A stretch of 64,000 bases of DNA, taken from assembly GCA_040902585.1 (NCBI GenBank), contig JBBDXA010000132.1, positions 62,001 to 126,000 on the forward strand, given 5' to 3'. A program made the translations under genes and the position numbers. Each line of letters starts with the position of its first letter. Position 1 is the first letter of the stretch. The DNA comes from JBBDXA01 sp040902585 (lineage in GTDB: Bacteria; Planctomycetota; Phycisphaerae; Phycisphaerales; Phycisphaeraceae). The notes below the pieces were generated by a model. The model was not told the DNA's origin. It worked only from the letters and a program-made list of their open reading frames with translations, and did not search any database. Shown here piece after piece: positions 23,501 to 28,950 of this stretch.

Positions 23501-26500
23501 CTCAAGCTCGGCAACTTCACACTCAGCTTCACCGACATGGCCATGAATCTCTCGGGCGTGCCTATCCATATCATCCGCCATTACGACTCGCTGGACGCCA
23601 ATCGGAACGCTGATTTCGGCTTCGGATGGCGGCTGGAATTGCAGGATTTCAAGATCGCTACCAACCTGCCTGACCCCAGCATCGATGATGACCTGATCGT
23701 CGCCGGCTTCCGCGAAGGCACCAGGGTCTATCTCACTCGGCCCGACGGCATCCGCGAAGGGTTCACCTTCCAGCCCAGGCCTGATGGTCCGCTCGGCGGC
23801 TTCCTGGGCATCTTCGTCCCGCATTTCGTGCCTGACGAAGGCGTGAAGAGCACCCTTACGGTTGATGATGTCAAGCTGCGATTCAATCCGTCGCTCGGTG
23901 AGTACCAGAGCTATGTCGGCCTCCTGCCCTACAACCCCGCCTCCGACCTGTTCGGCGGAACCTACACGCTCACGACAAAGGAGAACCTTGCGTACAAGAT
24001 CGACGCCGCCACCGGCCTCGTGCGCAGCGTGACCGACCTGAATGGCGTCAGGGTCACCTTTGATGAAAGCGGCATCGAGAGCTCCCACGGTCCCCGGGTC
24101 GAGTTCGAACGAGATGCCCAGGGCCGTCTCACCGCACTGATCGATCCCACGGGTAAGCGCGTGGAATACGAGTACAGCGCCGCGGGCGATCTGATCGCTG
24201 TAACGGATCGCGAAGACAACGTCACACGGTTCCTGTACAGCGACCAGCGTCCCCACTTCCTGGAAGAAGTGATCGATCCGCTCGGCCGCACCGGCGTGCG
24301 CAGCGAGTACAACGATGACGGTCGCCTGATCCGGCTGATCGACACGGCCGGCGGGGTGACGGAGATCAGCTACGACCCCGACAATTCCATTCAGACCGTG
24401 ACGGATCGTCTCGGCCACGATACGACTGTGGTGTACGACACACGGGGCAATGTCATCAGCCGGACCGATGCACTGGGCCACACCACGACGTACCAATACG
24501 ATGCCGCCGACAACCTGCTCGTGGAGACTGATCCGCTGGGGCGGACGTTCACCAGAACCTACAACGCGAAAGGGCACGTGCTGTCATGGAACGATTTCGA
24601 AGGCAACACGCGGATCATCACCGTTGATTCGCATGGCTTTGCCCTCTCCACCACCAACGGCGATGGCGAGACTTATCTGTACTCCCGCGACGCCGATGGC
24701 AACCTGCTCTTCATGACGAACCCGGCCGGCGAAATCGAAACCGCCTTCACGTACGACGGCAACGGCAATATCCTGTCGCAGACGGACGCGGACGGGAACA
24801 CCACGCAGTACACCTACAACAGCCGCGGCAATCTCATTAGCGCCGCCAACGCGCTTGGCGAGACCGCCATTGCCGAGTATGACGCCAACCAGAACATCGT
24901 TCATCGTACGATGACGCGAACACGCGCCGATGGTTCGGTCGAGACTCTGCACACACGCTACCAATACGACGGCAACGGTGAGATCATCGGCATCACCGAC
25001 ATGTCCGGAATTGAAACAGCCTTTGAGATGAGCCCTCTGCGACAGGTCACCGCGGTGAATCTGGGCGGCCGCGTCACAAGCTATGAGCTGGATGAGGAAC
25101 AGAATCTGACCGCCAAGATTTTCCCCGACGGTACGCGGGAGGAATGGACCTTTGATGCCGAAGGCAAAGTGGTCTCACACACCAACCGCGACGGCCACAC
25201 GACGCATCGTGAGTACGACGCGGTTGACAACCTGATCAGGATCATCCATCCGGACGGCAGCTTCATCGCCCGCACCTATGACGCGGTGGGACGCATGCTC
25301 ACGGAGACTGACGAGCGCGGTCACGTGACGACGTACGCCTATGAACCGCGACGCCAGATCATGACGGACCCGCTGGGGAATGTGACCATTCACGAATTCA
25401 ACGGCAGCGGTCCGGCGGTGGAGCAGGGCAGCACGGGTGACGTGATCCGCGTCATTGACGCCCTGGGCCGGGTCACTCAGTACGACGTTCAGGACGACAC
25501 GAATCAGCACGGGCTCGGAACGGTGACCACGATCGTCCATGCCGACGGCTCCACCACCACGCACACGCTGAACAGCCTGGACCAGATCGTTGCCCAAACC
25601 GATCCGCTGGGCAACCTGACGCAATACACGTACGACGCACTGGACCAGTTGACCGCGGTGACCAACGCGGCCAACGGCGTGACCTCGTACACCTACGATG
25701 AAAGACGGAGCATCCGCACCATCACCGATGCCAACGGCCACACACGCGCCTTCGAATACAACTCCGGCGGTCTTCAGACCAGCCAGACGCTCCCGCTGGG
25801 TCAGGTTGCAACCGCGCTTTACGACGCCTTCGGCAATATGACCTCGATGACCGATTTCAACGGCAACACGACCACCTTCCAGTACGACATCAATGACCGG
25901 CTTATCGCCAAAACCTTCCAGGACGGCACCACGGAGACCTATGCCTATTCCGCGCAGGGCTATCGCACTCAGGCCGGCGGCGACACCTACTCGTACAACA
26001 ATCGCGGCTGGTTGATCACGGAAACCAAGGCCGACGGCCGCACCATCAGCTATACCTATGACGCGGCGGGCAACCGCACCAGCGTCACCACGACAGTCGG
26101 TACGACGCTCTATTCCTATGATGCCCTCAACCGGCTCGCCACCGTCACCGACCCGGATGGCGGCGTCACCCAGTACACCTATGACGCCGTCGGAATGCTC
26201 GCCTCCGAAACACTGGCCAACGGCGTCGTCACCACCTATGTCTACGATGCGCTGAACCAGCTCGTCTCGATGCAGACTTTGGACCTGGGCGAAACGGCCA
26301 TCGCCTCATATGACTACACGCGCAACGCCGCCGGCCTCGTCGTGCAAGCGACGGAACTCGATGGCAGAACGGTCGACTACGGCTATGACGCTCTCCTCCA
26401 ACTCGTCAGCGAGAGCATCAGCGATCCGGTCCTGGGCGACCGGCTCATCACCTATACCTACGATCCCGTCGGCAACAGGCTCACGCGGACAGACTCGCTC

Positions 26501-27757
26501 GAAGGACTCACCGCCTACGTCTACGACGCCAACGATCGCCTGCTGACCGAGACGGGGCCGGCCGGCGTCATCACCTATGCGTATGACGACAACGGCAACC
26601 AGCTCTCCAAGTCAGGTGCGGGTTTCAATGTGAACTACACCTACGACTTCGAGAACCAGCTACTTCGCGTAGACAACGCCGGCAGCATCATTGAATACAC
26701 CTATGATGCCGACGGCCTGCGGACCCGCACGACTGTCGACGGGGCCGATGTGACGAATTACCTCGTGGACAAGAATCGTCCACATGCCCAGGTTCTCGTG
26801 GAGACAGATGAGACCGGCGTGACGATGGCGAGCTACGTTCACGGCGTGACGCTGATCAGCATGTCGCGGCCTCAATCCGGGACGAGCTACTACCTGCATG
26901 ACGGCCAGATGTCCGTGCGCGCCCTGACCGATGCCGCGGGCATCGTCACCGACACGTATACCTATGACGCGGCCGGTCGTCTGATCGACTCCACCGGCGC
27001 GACGCCCAATGACTATCTCTTCACCGGCGAGGCATTCGACGCCGGTGCCGACCTCTACTACCTCCGCGCGCGCTACAACGATGTATCCACGGGACGGTTC
27101 ATTTCGTCCGATCCGTTCCCCGGCTTCGTGGCGCGGCCGGACTCGCTGCACCGGTATATCTACGCCTCGAACGATCCGGTGAACCACGCGGACCCCAGCG
27201 GCCGATTCACGCTCGTGGGCTTCGCGGCGACCGCGTGGGCCGCCAGCGTCGTCGAGAAGCTCGGCTATAAGATTCTGTCATCGCACTTCAACTACGTCGC
27301 TAATTCCTCCGCCCTGGTGCTTGCCGCCGCCATGGCCGCGAAGATGGACGGCGGCGGAAGCCATTACAACTTCTATCGCTATTTCGGCCAGCAGGACATA
27401 GCCGGCAACGTGTATGTGCTCGATACCTGGACCGAAACGGCCCGACTGTCAAGGAAAGAATTCAACTTCATGAACGCCGACGAAGATGACAGCACCTTCG
27501 CTTACGTGACCCCCGGCGGCGAACTGAAAATCTTCGTCACGCCCCTGTTCTACAAGTTGCCGCTGGCCGTGAACAGCTACGACCTGGCCTCGCGCGCCGA
27601 TGTGTTCCTGCACGAAGTGACGCATGAAACAACGCGCGCCATCGGACTGGAGTACTACGGCCACAATTCCGCGTTGGCCCTGGCGAACAGTTCCCTGAAC
27701 CTGACGATCCGCAACGCTGACAGTTACCGACTCCAGTCGCAATTCAACCACCGATGA
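11585..27757 (+). CDS. Giant 5390-residue LEPR-XLL / VWA / cadherin-like / RHS polymorphic-toxin protein
   Basis: One uninterrupted frame starts at ATG 11585 behind GAGGAG. Domains in order: LEPRLLM at residues 58-64 (planctomycete LEPR-XLL sorting motif); a dockerin-like pair with GDLDGDRIVDIDD and DANRDGMLLSLD (about 180-236); Ig-like repeats (about 239-939); two He_PIG/cadherin-like units (about 1219-1398); the first half of a VWA domain with MIDAS DESGSM at 1467-1472; about 11 PPC-like repeats (about 1515-2725); the second half of the VWA domain (about 2730-2910, NVILITDEDRD); nine He_PIG-like units (about 2962-3784); Ig-like domains; an RHS shell with many YD repeats (about 3969-5116); RHS core ending in NDPVNHADPSG (about 5197-5207); and a 180-residue tip with HEVTH at 5343-5347 and NADSY at 5377-5381, resembling aspzincin metallopeptidases. 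The probable role is a surface-displayed adhesin/contact toxin. No immunity gene follows. Confidence 0.92.
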   Translation: MSNQSRAYKLLCKAFGQLLGKERLRRWSESIGSLFSSKAGAPNRRSSEPHASGVLHTLEPRLLMHGSPLVTAFAQLEGIIATPDTSASLSINVSQQEFTTTRGSVVLGFEVHASDGSTLDPAAMKVRNAAGSLVAPYATLQNLPGSTDSYILIDLPIGGEYTLEVAGQNGSSGGFTIDAHLIGDLDGDRIVDIDDRNALITLVRNRQYLPEADANRDGMLLSLDTTTLLRNFGTRTNVAPLDLSVLLDPGAQLTINGEPLTNIADQTVRGITSPDIAVMFDQDHDGDFDSATTSAGDGIFDFPVTLVEGDNTLLVKASDSFGQSRSATLAIVLDTTPPSVGLPDLIDASDTGTSQTDNITRDNTPTFNVTSEPGSVVTLFVDGSEFLTATADVSGLVSFAIQSPLADGDHIIHASASDALGNTSVSASLIVTIDTQAPAITLLLDPASDTEPSGDNTTAEELITLTGNTEANREVLLFAEGDLINPIATTTSDAAGGYLFDNITLNLGDNLFAVRTADVAGNTGEASLTVTRVESDVPVIVAALANDTGRADLPDTATDGLTSDPTVTGTITDANAITQFRASLNGGPLVDALAALTGNAFTFDRAFYESTILGSAMTDGDYTLTLDAIDEFGNASNLFTLTFTLDTAAPIISLPDLLAPSDTGTSNTDNLTRDATPDFSVITEADALVTLVINGSDAGSTTAGTPYLFNGVGPLTEGDNTIAAEATDLAGNTGKSGPLNVTLDTTPPAISAPDLRSSSDSGPSDSDNLTNENEPTIDVAAEAGSVVELFVGGVSAGSTVAAGGVVSFILSLLPDGQHSLTATATDAAGNLATSSATTITIDTQNPAITLLLDPASDTDPSGDNTTTQELITLSGATEAGLVVSLFAASDPATPLAMTSADGGTFAFTGIALTSGENSFIVRTTDAAGNTGEAGLTVIREDGQTVVLVEGSDFTVQFQSTFTVPEAASTLAITFDALLFDSSDAFINDAFEIALVDAQGRSLVHTATGGSSLFDAAFNLTQNQSALLGVNTQLDGQTVLIDLTHIAPGTQATLIARLVNNDADTQSTVSIVSVEVLEDGGLGTPVGAAANFAPASPAAPVNFASLSDVTPSLAAQYHTTTFGQDSGTLAVGLSLLNIGAFAVDGPVVVIVSSISDPSISVANAHGLTPNGQPYFLFDSTSDGTLNPGEQTLIQSLRFRNPGSVQFTYDLQIFGQLNGDPSIISTPPNEVIAGDDFAYVVAAVDPDGDVLSFELLTAPDGMTIDSGSGAIEYAPESGDVGQHDVLVRVTDGRGGSAAQAFTLSVRENVSNRPPVISSTPPVEARVGTDYEYAVQATDIDGDALSFALIASPAGMTIDAATGLIEWSPTADQLGDHAVTVTVTDGEDTATQTFEVLVIETAGNQAPIIITTPTVTFNLPGEGNAALGDVDPIALTLSLSPGQMVIQDVSITLPTDADEAGFADIIIVVDESGSMAGEHAFITEMVLQLNAALEALGIGPNRFALAGFAGGTRLFNVDQAIETTDVRIDVFGPDGALVDTINVTDPDALFADVTFDTVLPIDGEYTFVVRALDAANLTFDRDLTTVSDTPVAVSGLNAVHTGTLAQGELQNFALSLNAGMMIYIDSLAGSSLADVTLTGPTGDVLIDGERLTSDRRFIRINRSGDYTLTVGNTNAADQSFSIRVLDADAVALAADTPTGGTLAPLEATLFAFQGVSGDIIRLDNLGPAGAQWGLFDSAGVRLINDLSGFQNITSGIEATLDSSGTHYVAVINGSGTLARDFNFSMHKADVEVTTINLGETFSGVIAAPGDQTLFSFQGTAGQRLYYDGFEGLIPQLLAPDGSTMGIGAASPIDFREPVTLTEDGTYFVRFDPASNTLGTFTGRLLNVADATPLQLDADITGTFALGRETTLFSFNGLAGQRLFLDGAAGTTGEFDLFDSSNNRIAGNTLSLGASDIILPQDGTYVLSIQGTGAAGNPFGFRLSTPETHIVPLALGDEINDTISEAGERFHFTFEGVAGQVVYYDGGLSGVNSSLLDARIIAPSGKTFATTSAFNDIVPVVITETGTHHVRINGEGDFTGGFGFRLLDRAAAPALNLAGNNSGTLANGRATQLFQFTGSAGQRLSFDSLSSSGTGRLKIYEPDGSTHEDRPLSTDFTTILPSTGTYLLAIEGQGATPVSFNFDVSDITDAPIANAGFDTPISGVILAGTSQVFNFDASAGTFAIYDALLDGMPSTLRVTLTSPGGALILNNRFASELRGQLDLLPESGTYALKLTSTAATDQPFAFQLLDAAAATPLVLDAQTTGSIDPGQGMKLFTFSASAGDRITFISQAAGSGTWGITGIDGTQVVTFTSLTTDRTLDVPADGSYTLVLRGNDAANPVAFDFTAITSEQSITPITVGNVISGALSEPGERDYYTVDLIAGQTIYFDGLTSDDQFGIDKRIFDPFGQQLASNNATDDVMLSVVTSGTYRIEIFGQNADDVGAYSFELEDVSLAAGLPLDAAQAINLANGLNTELFTFTAAAGDRLFFDVTASTGSATGTLRLWGPDVSEVAIQSFGTDFETVIATGGTYIVQVQGRNPNAAATINFSVITPQTTTTPLNLNDIITGSISESGERDVFTFTGTKGQELYLDSLGGTTSFAFDIFSELNQSALDVNLIFTGGDTGPFALPMDGTYRIVIDGTGAATGDYSFRLIDADVTPVITDLLAGTIHNNIAAEVFRVQGNAGDVITIERNREFGAFGTAQEISDLTSVLQVGFSGTEDGYAAVDHVLAFSDEFRPGAARNVILITDEDRDNTKLSLTFSSMVELLESNNALLNVIVDGNFEDSLGNVAIGMDSDGRAFVADGSGGFTIDPAGAATGGFFNTLVDYVNLAFANGGGAFDLKQLRAGGIIADSFANAFIDIKAEEILQQAGQLEVIVSDPTVLFENQTGVLNGIGAGDIGEFTVKFTGNGVSRSFDLLFVRPQTGVIVGSIPVTLAQDYFYDAAAIDPDGDDVTFALLSGPTGATIDAATGVLTFVPDSAGVFDFTIEARDSRGGISTQTFSVDVTSGQPNVAPVFTSPPPAQAVVGLPLSHQVTAEDVDGDALTFFLLQAPDGMAIDTATGLLEWSPTNLQLGDQAVQIRVIDGRGGQATQSFTITVVADAANQSPVFVSAPPTDVVPGESLIYSAKAIDPDNDALTYDLALSPQGMAIDAQSGKIVWTPEADQFGIHKVIVRVRDGRGGFALQTFDLTVAGDNSVPVITSTPPPVAVTGLPYQYQVTAQDAEGDAITFHLDAAPANMFIDGTDGLITFTPEDGQLGDQLVTVIARDARGGESSQTFTLSVLDVNDNEVPVFVSSPRDHVALGRTYLYRAVAEDVDGDQLLFTLDLAPAGMAITSDGLLDWSPTAAQFGLNNVTVRVSDGRGGIATQSFTIDVRSQEVNTPPTITSMPPATAIVGETFAYDITATDAENDPIIFLLADAPAGMSIDPLTGKLRWNPKLDQLGPVTITIEAIDGQGAETSQEFTLNVIARNAPPSIISVPPIQAGIGQPYVYDVNAIDGNGDVLTYALTQNPAGMTIDLQTGLINWTPQAGQEGLQSVTVFVSDGAGGEATQKFKIGVQAALNDPPTITSQPTFVANRGELYTYDVNAIDPDGDDLTFALDVFPIGMTIDAVTGLIEWTPAIGQEGPQQVRVIVSDTAGNAALQGFTVTTLVDNAGPSIDSAPPSNFAATGLPYRYDVLASDPDGDALSFTLTEAPDGMTIDAFGRLRWTPSLAQLGDHNVIIRVTDPLGSFATQSFTLTAQADVEGPVVRIDLSQNPVDPGTQVEVIVRATDRVGVVSLDVTFDGVALVLDANGRAVVTPQTVGPFDIVVTARDASGNVTVETVTLNVTDTSDVDAPFVFINTPSPGDTITNFLDVIGTVQDDNLASYTLSIAPLGSDVFTTIATGGANVDDALLGVLDPTLLENGGYRLRLLAEDLGGLQSSDVVIIDIGGTLKLGNFTLSFTDMAMNLSGVPIHIIRHYDSLDANRNADFGFGWRLELQDFKIATNLPDPSIDDDLIVAGFREGTRVYLTRPDGIREGFTFQPRPDGPLGGFLGIFVPHFVPDEGVKSTLTVDDVKLRFNPSLGEYQSYVGLLPYNPASDLFGGTYTLTTKENLAYKIDAATGLVRSVTDLNGVRVTFDESGIESSHGPRVEFERDAQGRLTALIDPTGKRVEYEYSAAGDLIAVTDREDNVTRFLYSDQRPHFLEEVIDPLGRTGVRSEYNDDGRLIRLIDTAGGVTEISYDPDNSIQTVTDRLGHDTTVVYDTRGNVISRTDALGHTTTYQYDAADNLLVETDPLGRTFTRTYNAKGHVLSWNDFEGNTRIITVDSHGFALSTTNGDGETYLYSRDADGNLLFMTNPAGEIETAFTYDGNGNILSQTDADGNTTQYTYNSRGNLISAANALGETAIAEYDANQNIVHRTMTRTRADGSVETLHTRYQYDGNGEIIGITDMSGIETAFEMSPLRQVTAVNLGGRVTSYELDEEQNLTAKIFPDGTREEWTFDAEGKVVSHTNRDGHTTHREYDAVDNLIRIIHPDGSFIARTYDAVGRMLTETDERGHVTTYAYEPRRQIMTDPLGNVTIHEFNGSGPAVEQGSTGDVIRVIDALGRVTQYDVQDDTNQHGLGTVTTIVHADGSTTTHTLNSLDQIVAQTDPLGNLTQYTYDALDQLTAVTNAANGVTSYTYDERRSIRTITDANGHTRAFEYNSGGLQTSQTLPLGQVATALYDAFGNMTSMTDFNGNTTTFQYDINDRLIAKTFQDGTTETYAYSAQGYRTQAGGDTYSYNNRGWLITETKADGRTISYTYDAAGNRTSVTTTVGTTLYSYDALNRLATVTDPDGGVTQYTYDAVGMLASETLANGVVTTYVYDALNQLVSMQTLDLGETAIASYDYTRNAAGLVVQATELDGRTVDYGYDALLQLVSESISDPVLGDRLITYTYDPVGNRLTRTDSLEGLTAYVYDANDRLLTETGPAGVITYAYDDNGNQLSKSGAGFNVNYTYDFENQLLRVDNAGSIIEYTYDADGLRTRTTVDGADVTNYLVDKNRPHAQVLVETDETGVTMASYVHGVTLISMSRPQSGTSYYLHDGQMSVRALTDAAGIVTDTYTYDAAGRLIDSTGATPNDYLFTGEAFDAGADLYYLRARYNDVSTGRFISSDPFPGFVARPDSLHRYIYASNDPVNHADPSGRFTLVGFAATAWAASVVEKLGYKILSSHFNYVANSSALVLAAAMAAKMDGGGSHYNFYRYFGQQDIAGNVYVLDTWTETARLSRKEFNFMNADEDDSTFAYVTPGGELKIFVTPLFYKLPLAVNSYDLASRADVFLHEVTHETTRAIGLEYYGHNSALALANSSLNLTIRNADSYRLQSQFNHR
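16120..19780 (+). repeat. Array of ~11 PPC-like repeats inserted within the VWA domain
   Basis: Units of about 100-105 residues repeat the pattern G-x-L-x(2)-G-x(3)-LFxFxGxAGQRLxFD, xxPDGS, TILPxxGTYLLxIEG and FxFxVxD, typical of the bacterial pre-peptidase C-terminal (PPC) beta-sandwich. The array begins with the back half of a unit (VRIDVFGPDG...LPIDGEYTFVVRA, about 16140-16300) and ends with the front half of another (GTIHNNIAAEVFRVQGNAGD, about 19700-19760). VWA sequence lies on both sides. The phase therefore looks like a piece of a longer array dropped into the VWA domain. Confidence 0.75.
20467..22935 (+). repeat. Nine He_PIG/cadherin-like repeats in the giant RHS gene
   Basis: Nine units of about 90 residues follow the pattern PxITSxPPxxAxxGxPYxYxV, AxDxDGDxLTFxL, APxGMxIDxxTGLIxWxP and DGRGGxATQSFTxxV. 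This is the putative-Ig/cadherin-like calcium-binding repeat common in large bacterial surface proteins. The DxDGD and DGRGG turns could bind calcium between neighbouring domains. Two further units of the same family lie earlier in the protein (about 15240-15775). Confidence 0.85.
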
Positions 27758-27941
27758 TCGGCCCGCGCGCCAGGCATGCCGATCACCACGCTTTGCACAG
27801 ACCGGCAATGCGATGACCGCGAATCGTGCCTTCATCCGCACGCGACGCGTCGGTGTGGGGTGTTCGGCGGGAGGAGTACAACCACGATGCGGCGGGTACA
27901 CATTCGACGCGGCCGGCCAATTTTACGTCACGCCCTCTCTA
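27758..27941 (+). other. Debris after the RHS gene with a YD-like trace
   Basis: No intact gene is seen. Two frames contain short YD-repeat-like words, EEYNHDAAG and GYTFDAAGQ (about 27873-27925), that would need a frameshift to join. They may be leftovers of an older RHS C-terminal region displaced by the present tip. TGATCGGC/GCCGATCA around the stop codon (27755-27785) could form a hairpin, but no T-run follows, so no terminator is called. Confidence 0.4.
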
Positions 27942-28465
27942 TGCATTTATTCTGGCACACGCCCGGACGATCAATTTCACCGCTCGCGCGGGGCACGGAG
28001 CGATCGATCGGTTGACACTTTCACGGATGCCAACCTCAGCGCGCACCAATCGCGCCGTTGAAGCCGAAATGCATTGTGCCGACGCTCACTAACCTCAAGC
28101 CGCGTGCCGGTAGTAATGCTTGAGCAGCCCGCCCAGTCTCATCCGGCACTGGATCGCACCGTCTGCCGGCGCATTCGACCAGTCACCCGTCAGCGGCAGA
28201 TTCTCTTTCGCCTGATGCGGGCGCTCCTCGTTGAAGTGCGTGACGTACTCATGCACGAGGTGGTTTAGGTGACGGTGATCCGCTTCGGCAGCTTGTCGCG
28301 GAGTATCTGGTTCTCGACCTTGAGGTACTCGACCTAGCGGACGAGCTGCTCCTCGGTCGCGCCGGCCAGCAGGAGAAAGTACGCTTGGCGAGTGCTCTTC
28401 ATGGTGATACGGTGGATTCGAGGGGCAGGAATCCCGGCCCGGACCAGAGGGACAGAATAAATGCA
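27942..28465. mobile_element. 524-bp non-autonomous element with 13-bp terminal inverted repeats and a gutted transposase
   Basis: TGCATTTATTCTG (27942-27954) and CAGAATAAATGCA (28453-28465) are perfect inverted repeats. The left end continues GCACAC and is preceded by CCCTCTCT, as in the second copy near 50433. Inside, on the minus strand, are the two ends of an integrase-type (DDE, rve) transposase with the catalytic middle missing. The element cannot move by itself; an intact relative would be needed elsewhere in the genome. The target-site duplication was not identified. Confidence 0.75.
28095..28402 (-). pseudogene. Transposase remnant: N-terminus joined to C-terminus
   Basis: From ATG 28402 the frame reads MKSTRQAYFLLLAGATEEQL, hits a TAG at 28334-28336, continues VEYLKVENQILRDKLPKRIT to about 28268, then in a shifted frame reads HLNHLVHEYVTHFNEERPHQ and ends GGLLKHYYRHAA with a stop at 28095-28097. 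The last part is the C-terminal region of integrase-type transposases; the N-terminal helix-rich part precedes the usual IS481/IS3-like core. Some 200 or more residues, including the DDE core, are deleted. Related pieces occur at 39914-39996 and 50579-50680. Confidence 0.75.
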
Positions 28466-28557
28466 CACCGCTGGACCGCAGCATAAAACGCATGTTTCGG
28501 GCCTGCACGCCCCGACAAGTACTCCACTGTTGCCACGCCCGGCCGATGGCTTCCTGA

Positions 28558-28878
28558 CGGGTGCCCGCAAGCCGCAGATCGGTCGATGTGGGCCTCCGGA
28601 AAAACTCTAAGTTCGAACCTCGGGCGACAGGCCGCATCGACAAACCCGTCAGTTGGACAACTCGATCGCCTCCCATCAGCTCGCCGCCACTTCGCGCGCG
28701 ACATCGCGGCTGACCTCTCAAAACGCGCGCTTTTCACTTTCTGGTTTTACCACCTAAACCATTGATTCGATGAGGCATGCGTCGGCCAAGATTGCGCCGA
28801 ATCAACCTGCGGGTTAACTCTCAAACAGCGCGCGAGTTTTTCGAGGTTTCCACCGTTCCACGGGTTTGGAACAGGGAG
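28558..28878 (+). repeat. Dispersed palindromic repeat, copy 2 (type A, most complete)
   Basis: The sequence matches copy 1 over about 275 bases and continues to a right arm. The left arm ACAAACCCGTCA is at 28640-28651 and the right arm CACGGGTTTGG at about 28859-28869, followed by AACAGGGAGG as in copies 3 and 5. Arm-to-arm length is about 230 bases. The centre differs from type B copies but shares CGCGCGACATCGCG and GGGTTAAC-like words. It ends just before the 3' end of the helicase gene. It encodes no protein. Confidence 0.75.
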
Positions 28879-28950
28879 GGCTTGCATCTCGCGCCGTGGC
28901 GATCGGGCAAACCACCGTGCGCCATCGGTGCAAACAAACCCTTGACTAGA

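Noticed and set aside
27755..27785. Inverted repeat TGATCGGC/GCCGATCA at the end of the giant RHS gene as a terminator
   Set aside because: The loop is 15 bases and no T-run follows, so it does not meet the pattern of a Rho-independent terminator.
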